DNA from: Pseudomonadota bacterium
GTDB taxonomy: Bacteria; Pseudomonadota; Gammaproteobacteria; Woeseiales; Woeseiaceae
Direction of reading: 5' to 3'
Assembly (NCBI GenBank): GCA_027295475.1
Contig: JAPUKV010000241.1
Span: 1 to 5,282, forward strand
Length of the DNA: 5,282 bases
Shown piece after piece: positions 1 through 3,914 of the stretch. The translations under genes were made by a program, and so were the position numbers. Below the pieces are notes generated by a model. That model searched no databases. It was not told the DNA's origin and worked only from the letters and a program-made list of their open reading frames with translations. The first letter of the stretch is position 1, and each line of letters begins with the position of its first letter.

Positions 1-483
1 TGTTATGCCATCGGAGAAATATTCTTGTTCTTTGTCGGAGCTAATGTTGACGAACGGTAATACGGCAATCGACTTTTTGACCATTTGCTGCGAGTCAGAT
101 ACAGGTTGCCCGGTATACCTGTCTACCAGCAACAGACTGACGGCCAGCCCAAGCACAGCAATGATGATGTAATCCAGCTTGCGACCCGTGTGGCGGGTGA
201 TGGACTCCGAGCGATCGACGTCCTTTTCTTTTTTCAGGCCCTCCGGCGTCAGCTCGAAGGCCCAGGCGAAGATCAATGCCGGAACGAAGCCGACTGCAAG
301 AATCACGAAGATGAGTTTTGGGGCCCAATCCGGCAGGCCAAGTATGGGTGTTACGACCTCCGTGATCTGCAGCAATACCCATGTGGCGATGGCATAGGCA
401 ATACCTACACGAAATACATTGCGACGCTTGAGTTCGTCGAAAAAAGACATAACGGCCTGTTTGTTGCTGTTGGCGGAGTCCAT
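1..483 (-). CDS. Membrane-anchored TolB/FlgO-like (probably TPR-containing) protein, N-terminal part
   Basis: The gene runs off the left edge, so only the first 161 residues are visible. The N-terminus carries the segment SFFDELKRRNVFRVGIAY (residues 13-30), a signature I know from a large family of gammaproteobacterial membrane proteins. Hydrophobic segments lie at about residues 24-41, 56-76 and 104-120, with the family-typical FELTPEGLKKEKDVDRS (76-92) and TGRKLDY (99-105) between the second and third. After the third segment, KSIAVLPFVNISSD...EYFSDGI (137-160) opens a TolB/FlgO-like domain. In the family this domain is normally followed by TPR repeats, which would lie outside the window. 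The role is unknown; signalling or envelope-related scaffolding is inferred. There is no N-terminal winged helix, unlike the cytoplasmic-regulator relatives. The start chosen is ATG at 483, preceded by AAAGG; ATG at 504 and ATG at 450 (MSFFDELKRRN) are alternatives. An in-frame TAG lies upstream of 504. It lies 67 nt downstream of the hydrolase gene on the same strand and may be cotranscribed. Confidence 0.85.
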   Translation of the reverse strand, partial: MDSANSNKQAVMSFFDELKRRNVFRVGIAYAIATWVLLQITEVVTPILGLPDWAPKLIFVILAVGFVPALIFAWAFELTPEGLKKEKDVDRSESITRHTGRKLDYIIIAVLGLAVSLLLVDRYTGQPVSDSQQMVKKSIAVLPFVNISSDKEQEYFSDGIT

Positions 484-500
484 TCGGCCTTTGGCCTGAA
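483..500 (-). promoter_or_regulatory. Small hairpin over the ribosome binding site of the TolB-like gene
   Basis: On the minus strand the leader reads TTCAGGCCAAAGGCCGAA immediately before and into the ATG at 483. GGCC pairs with GGCC around an AAA loop, and TTC pairs with GAA if one A is bulged. The stem contains the GG of the only Shine-Dalgarno-like AAAGG. It may dampen translation, or it may indicate that the true start is at 504 or 450. The pairing is seen directly; the function is inference. Confidence 0.3.
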
Positions 501-550
501 GCATGGCCCCATTAGGGTCATATTTCTAGTTTCCGGTCGGTTATTGGGTT

Positions 551-1441
551 CTATTGACCTCTCACAAAGTCGATGACCACCTTCGCAAGCTCCGGTCCCT
601 TGTCTTCCTGCAAAAAATGTCCGGCGTTTCTGATTGTCGTATGCGGCTGATCTTTCGCGCCGGGCACTCGTTCAAGAAACGCCTTGTCAGCACCGCGCGT
701 AATAGGGTCACGGTTGCTGAAGGCGGTGAGAAAAGGCTTCTGCCATTTCCTGAAAACTTCCCATGCTGCACGATTTGCGGACGCTGCCGGATCATCCGGC
801 GTGCTTGGCACCAGCTTCGGAAACGCGCGCGCCCCTGCTTTGTACGTCGAATTCGGAAACGGAGCGTCATAAGCTGCACTTACGTCAGGTGGTAATGTCG
901 AAACGGTGCCCGACTGAACAATCCGGCCGATGGGAAACCACGGGCTGAAACGCGCGAATGCCCGCCAGATTCTGAAAACTCTAGGCATCACCTGATCTCC
1001 GGTCGGCAAGCCACCGTTGGCGAGAACGATTCGGTCGAACCGCTCCTCGTTTTCTGCAGCAAGCCTGAGTCCTATTAATGAGCCCCAGTCCTGACCAACG
1101 AGCGTGATGTTTTTCAGTTCCAGTTTCTCCAGGAATTGCAACATCCAGGCCACGTGCATCTCGTAGCTGTAATCGCTTTGAGCCGCCGGCTTATCGGATT
1201 TTCCGAAGCCAATCAGGTCGGGCGCGACGGCCCGAAGCCCAGCGGATGCGATCGGTGGAATCATGTGTCGGTAAAGGTACGACCAGCTCGGTTCTCCGTG
1301 CAATAGCAATACAGGCGGTGCATCGGCAGGGCCTTCATCGACGTAGTGCATGCGCATTTCGTCGATGTCCACGTAATGCGGTTCGAATTCGTAGTCAGAC
1401 AGATTCTGAAATCGTTCGTCGGGTGTACGCAGGATTTTCAT
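551..1441 (-). CDS. Haloalkane dehalogenase-like alpha/beta-hydrolase (subfamily I type)
   Basis: This is a 296-residue cytoplasmic alpha/beta-hydrolase, close to the roughly 300-310 residues of haloalkane dehalogenases. These enzymes hydrolyse carbon-halogen bonds to give an alcohol, halide and proton. Motifs in order: HGEPSWSYLYR (48-58, oxyanion-hole loop), APDLIGFGKSDKP (73-85), and the nucleophile elbow VGQDWGS with Asp118 followed by Trp119. The cap domain follows (about 145-225), then Asp245 in SNRDPITRG and His275 in NAGHFLQED. The Asp-Asp-His triad, with the acid in the late position, matches subfamily I enzymes such as DhlA, as does the HGEP loop. Trp119 is the first halide-stabilising residue; Trp159 in the cap (IWRAF) is the likely second, with Trp168 as an alternative. 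ATG at 1441 is preferred because relatives begin near 'LRTPDERF'; GTG at 1447 would add two residues. Neither has a strong Shine-Dalgarno. The gene is divergent from the SDR gene. An epoxide hydrolase is less likely because the expected pair of cap tyrosines is not evident. Substrate cannot be read from sequence. Confidence 0.88.
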   Translation of the reverse strand: MKILRTPDERFQNLSDYEFEPHYVDIDEMRMHYVDEGPADAPPVLLLHGEPSWSYLYRHMIPPIASAGLRAVAPDLIGFGKSDKPAAQSDYSYEMHVAWMLQFLEKLELKNITLVGQDWGSLIGLRLAAENEERFDRIVLANGGLPTGDQVMPRVFRIWRAFARFSPWFPIGRIVQSGTVSTLPPDVSAAYDAPFPNSTYKAGARAFPKLVPSTPDDPAASANRAAWEVFRKWQKPFLTAFSNRDPITRGADKAFLERVPGAKDQPHTTIRNAGHFLQEDKGPELAKVVIDFVRGQ

Positions 1442-1496
1442 TTGCACAGTTTATTGCTTTTGAATTACATTCTACCGATTAATTGCGGGGCAAAAT
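1442..1496. promoter_or_regulatory. Divergent promoter region between dehalogenase and SDR genes
   Basis: These 55 AT-rich bases must carry both promoters if each gene has its own. On the minus strand TAGAAT (1474-1469) matches five of six bases of a sigma-70 -10 box and lies about 28 bp upstream of the dehalogenase ATG; no good -35 lies at the right distance. On the plus strand a weak pair is TTGCAC (1442-1447) and TACATT (1466-1471), 18 bp apart. The two -10 candidates overlap, so transcription in the two directions would compete. I see no clear operator palindrome. GCGGGG (1485-1490), six bases before the SDR ATG, is a plausible ribosome binding site. Confidence 0.35.
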
Positions 1497-2294
1497 ATGA
1501 CTGATCTCAATCAGGCGCTGGTTTTGATTACAGGCGCTGACGGTGGTTTCGGTCGACAGATGACGCGTCAGTTCCTCGCCGCTGGCAGCCGGCTGATTCT
1601 TTCCGATATCGATGAACGCCGTTTAAACACGTTGCAGGCCGATATGGATGCTGCGCCAGGGACCATAAAGGCGTCGATTGCCGCGGATCTGTCTGGTGAG
1701 GACGGCTGCCAGTTTCTTTTTGACGAAGTCGTAAAAAAAAATGCGATACCCGATGTGATCGTTAATAACGCGGGCATAGGAGTCGGCGGCCGTTTCGACC
1801 ATGTGCCGCGGGACAGATGGGAACAACTGATGCAGATTAATCTGCTTGCGCCGATGCGACTGTGCCACCTGTTTCTCCCCCACCTGATCGAGCGTCGCAG
1901 CGGGCACATCGTCAATATTTCATCGATTGCCGGGTGGGTTGGATCGAAAGGCCTGACATCATATTGTGCTGCCAAATACGGCTTGCGTGGTTTTAGCGAA
2001 GCACTGGCCGGTGACCTGGAAGAATTCGATGTTAATGTAACGACAGTCTTCCCTTTCTTCAGTCGCACGCCGATTCTCGATTCCGACCAGTTCGGTTATG
2101 ACGAACGTCGGGAAATTCCGGTTGATATGGCCACCGATCCGGCGGATGTGGTTGCGGCTATTATTAAAGGAGTCCGCAGAAACAGCAGACACGTCTTTCC
2201 AGACAGGACGGCGAAGCAGATACATTATATAACCCGTTTCTTGCCGTGGCTTGTGCCCATCCTGAGTCGCCGGCTCGATGAAAAAATACAATGA
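1497..2294 (+). CDS. Classical short-chain dehydrogenase/reductase (SDR)
   Basis: This 265-residue protein has the full set of classical SDR motifs, and its length is normal for the family. The Rossmann glycine motif TGADGGFG is at 12-19. Asp37 at the end of the second strand (LILSDID) favours NAD(H) over NADP(H). Asp64 lies in ADLS and NNAG is at 90-93. The catalytic tetrad is Asn115, Ser143 (VNISSIAG), Tyr156 and Lys160 (YCAAK). Such enzymes interconvert alcohols and ketones or aldehydes; the substrate is not evident. Two oddities: the usual Pro-Gly after the sixth strand reads FPFFSRTP (185-192), with Phe in place of Gly, and the tail from about 235 has a hydrophobic stretch (ITRFLPWLVPIL) ending in basic residues, which could dock on a membrane. 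ATG at 1497 is preceded by GCGGGG at a suitable distance. The gene is divergent from the dehalogenase and convergent with the methyltransferase. A link to dehalogenation products is only an inference from position. Confidence 0.92.
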   Translation: MTDLNQALVLITGADGGFGRQMTRQFLAAGSRLILSDIDERRLNTLQADMDAAPGTIKASIAADLSGEDGCQFLFDEVVKKNAIPDVIVNNAGIGVGGRFDHVPRDRWEQLMQINLLAPMRLCHLFLPHLIERRSGHIVNISSIAGWVGSKGLTSYCAAKYGLRGFSEALAGDLEEFDVNVTTVFPFFSRTPILDSDQFGYDERREIPVDMATDPADVVAAIIKGVRRNSRHVFPDRTAKQIHYITRFLPWLVPILSRRLDEKIQ

Positions 2295-2302
2295 GTTAAG
2301 GA

Positions 2303-2327
2303 ATCGCCCGTCAGGACGGGCTCCTAC
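2303..2327 (-). repeat. REP sequence, first (inverted) copy of a doublet
   Basis: Read on the minus strand, this 25-base unit begins GTAGGAGCCCG and contains the perfect 7-bp palindrome GCCCGTC/GACGGGC (2306-2321 on the plus strand) with a two-base centre. It resembles the GTAGGAGC-type REP sequences of gammaproteobacteria, which as known from that family are spread by RAYT (Y1) transposases. It lies nine bases after the SDR stop codon, a usual site for such elements. Confidence 0.8.
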
Positions 2328-2357
2328 CGGAGTGCTATTAGCGCTGGAGGGTGATTT

Positions 2358-2382
2358 GTTGGAGCCCGTCGTGACGAGCGAT
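2358..2382 (+). repeat. REP sequence, second (direct) copy of the doublet
   Basis: This 25-base unit matches the first copy at 22 of 25 positions by hand alignment, in the opposite orientation. The palindrome GCCCGTC/GACGAGC has one mismatch. Together with 2303-2327 and the 30-base spacer it forms a REPIN-like inverted doublet that can fold into one long hairpin. It sits 14 bases before the stop codon of the convergent methyltransferase gene. No RAYT gene is in the window, so mobilisation would be in trans. Confidence 0.78.
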
Positions 2383-2396
2383 CGTGGACGAGCGAA

Positions 2397-3779
2397 TCAA
2401 TACCCCGTTTGTCGCTGGCTGTCGTCGTACATGCGGGTAAGGAAAGTACGGATAGCCGGCTCCGCTTCTCTTCGCGTCATGAGTCTCTGTTCTTCCATTA
2501 GCTTCGCCATATCCTGGATCGATCGTTTGCCGTCGATCAGGGACATCACGTATCCGTAAATATGCGCTGTCGTTGCCTGCGTTTTGAATGACTGGCCCAA
2601 CGGCACTGACTCCTTGCCGGTGACGAGCCAGTCGGGGAGCGCCTTATGCCGTGCCGGTGCCGAAACGTTCTCTTTCTTGGTCGCCGAGAAAGTAAAGACC
2701 GTCTCCCGGCGGCCGTGTCTGCTGGCAGGAGAACACATATATGGGATGCTTGCCTCGTGCACAACAGGTGATTCAAATCCAGTCTCTGCAACAATCGCGA
2801 CCGTTTCCTCAGGGCTGTATTTTCTTGAAAACCCCGGGTGAGCAAACGCCAGCGAACCGAAATTGATCCAGCGGCCGCCCGGCTTGAGCAGGCCGTTGAT
2901 TCGTGCTGCCAGTACGGGCAGGTTTTCGGTAATGATGTCGATGACCCACGGTGTAACAACCGTGTCGTAACAGCCCATGGCGAATGGCGGTCGCAAGATG
3001 TCGCCGAATACCAGATGAAAACCATCCCGTACCGGCACCTCCGCTGAAAGTGTGCGCAGCACTGCGTTGTCGTCCATGGTTTTCGGCGCAAGCGGAAACT
3101 CATACAGCTCCAGCGATTCTCCCCGGGTGATTTTGTCCGCAACGAGGAGCAGCAGGGGGTTGAAGTCCATTGCGATGGTGTTGCCTGCCTGGCATTTCAT
3201 GTGCAGGTCGTATGCCAGGCGACAGGCGCCGGCGCCGAGCACGAGAGTATCGCCGATGTCATCATTGCCATTCAGAACATGACGGATTTGCTCGAACGAA
3301 GCTTCGTTTTCCTCATCTCCCCACGACCAGTCCCGATGTACGTTCGGATAGTAGGTATTCAGTCCCTGATCGGAGGGCAGCCTGGTTCTCAAGGCGAGAT
3401 ACGACTCGTAAGCTGTCTGCGAGGCTTGCACATCCATGGGTGCAAGTATCTTCTGCAGCGAGTCTCTGTGTTCGTGCGCGGCCTGTCTTTGACCTTGCAG
3501 GCGTTTGCGCGTCAGCGCATGCAGGTTATCGTGCTTGAGTTCGAAATCGATGCGCTGGACATCCTGACCCAGGCGCTTGAGTAAGAAGTGCAGGCGGTTT
3601 CGCCACTCGCCCAGGCTGTACCGGGGCTCGGTAAACATCCAGGGGATGCCGCCTACCGAGGGAAAATCAACTTTGCAGGCGACGCAGCGGAATTCGCCGG
3701 TCTGATCATCTTGCGACAACGGCGTCTTGTCGCATCGGGGGCAGGCCAGCAGATCTGGCAGGCTGCTTTCAGCCGACAT
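2397..3779 (-). CDS. N2227/CARNMT1-like SAM methyltransferase with Trm112-like zinc ribbon and PqqD-like tail
   Basis: This 460-residue, apparently cytoplasmic protein shows three parts. (1) A zinc ribbon at 1-50, with Cys13-x2-Cys16 and Cys32-x2-Cys35, then FPSVGGIPWMF, typical of Trm112-like small domains. (2) A class I methyltransferase from about 140 to 365. It contains HRDWSWGDEENEASFEQI (148-165), resembling the segment before the fold in carnosine N-methyltransferase; SAM motif LVLGAGACRLAYDL (179-192); acidic Asp205 in MDFNP; FGDILRPPF (258-266); YDTVVTPWVID (271-281); and LLKPGGRWINFGSLAF (297-312). (3) A tail at about 405-455 (YVMSLIDGKRSIQDMAKLM...), resembling the PqqD-like peptide-binding winged helix. 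Residues 50-135 are charged, helical-looking linker. The methyl acceptor is unknown; a peptide or histidine-like substrate is inferred from the CARNMT1 resemblance. ATG at 3779 follows GAAGAG at eight bases. A TATAAT box lies 47 bp upstream. The gene is convergent with the SDR gene. Confidence 0.82.
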   Translation of the reverse strand: MSAESSLPDLLACPRCDKTPLSQDDQTGEFRCVACKVDFPSVGGIPWMFTEPRYSLGEWRNRLHFLLKRLGQDVQRIDFELKHDNLHALTRKRLQGQRQAAHEHRDSLQKILAPMDVQASQTAYESYLALRTRLPSDQGLNTYYPNVHRDWSWGDEENEASFEQIRHVLNGNDDIGDTLVLGAGACRLAYDLHMKCQAGNTIAMDFNPLLLLVADKITRGESLELYEFPLAPKTMDDNAVLRTLSAEVPVRDGFHLVFGDILRPPFAMGCYDTVVTPWVIDIITENLPVLAARINGLLKPGGRWINFGSLAFAHPGFSRKYSPEETVAIVAETGFESPVVHEASIPYMCSPASRHGRRETVFTFSATKKENVSAPARHKALPDWLVTGKESVPLGQSFKTQATTAHIYGYVMSLIDGKRSIQDMAKLMEEQRLMTRREAEPAIRTFLTRMYDDSQRQTGY

Positions 3780-3825
3780 ATGTCGTTCTCTTCAGTTGAT
3801 GTCTGTAACTGCTGCGGTTGGCGGC

Positions 3826-3831
3826 ATTATA
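3826..3831 (-). promoter_or_regulatory. Perfect -10 box upstream of the methyltransferase gene
   Basis: TATAAT is present on the minus strand (3831-3826), giving a start site near 3819 and a leader of about 40 bases to the ATG at 3779. No sigma-70 -35 lies 16-19 bp away: that position reads GACCCC or CGACCC, inside the arm of the adjacent repeat hairpin. The nearest candidate, TTCGAC, has a 20-bp spacer. The promoter may therefore be weak or activator-dependent. Confidence 0.5.
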
Positions 3832-3846
3832 GTGAAAGGTGAGGAA

Positions 3847-3888
3847 AAGGGGTCGAACCGTTAAGACGCCTTAGCGGTTCGACCCCTT
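3847..3888 (-). terminator. 19-bp stem-loop, probable terminator of the DUF1501-like gene
   Basis: Positions 3847-3865 pair with 3870-3888 over 19 bp, with a single G-U wobble (3861/3874) and a four-base loop (3866-3869). Read on the minus strand, the stem is followed by a short T tract (four T, two of them inside the stem, then CC). It is 24 bases past the TAA of the upstream gene. The T tract is weak, so termination efficiency is uncertain. The stem is built from two oppositely oriented copies of the local repeat. Confidence 0.6.
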
Positions 3889-3914
3889 ACGTCCCTTAGC
3901 GGTTCGACCCCTTA
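3847..3914. repeat. Cluster of three copies of a TAAGGGGTCGAACCG repeat
   Basis: A 21-base unit occurs twice in direct orientation, at 3869-3889 and 3894-3914, identical at all positions and with a period of 25. A third, inverted copy with one G/T-type change in the paired part occupies 3847-3865. The left copy can pair with either right copy, giving a tight hairpin or one with a 30-base loop. It resembles REP-like intergenic repeats but differs in sequence from the doublet at 2303-2382. Its rightmost copy contains the stop codon of the DUF1501-like gene. Confidence 0.85.

Noticed and set aside
85..576. Open frame of 163 codons on the plus strand over the TolB-like gene
   Set aside because: Its translation has no recognisable motif, while the opposite strand encodes a clear family signature and membrane segments.
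554..895. Plus- and minus-strand open frames inside the dehalogenase gene
   Set aside because: They are out-of-frame shadows, rich in Arg, Ser and Cys with no family features, over a gene with a complete catalytic triad.
2546..3142. 198-codon minus-strand frame inside the methyltransferase gene
   Set aside because: It overlaps the SAM-binding core in another frame and its translation is Arg/Ser-rich without domain motifs.
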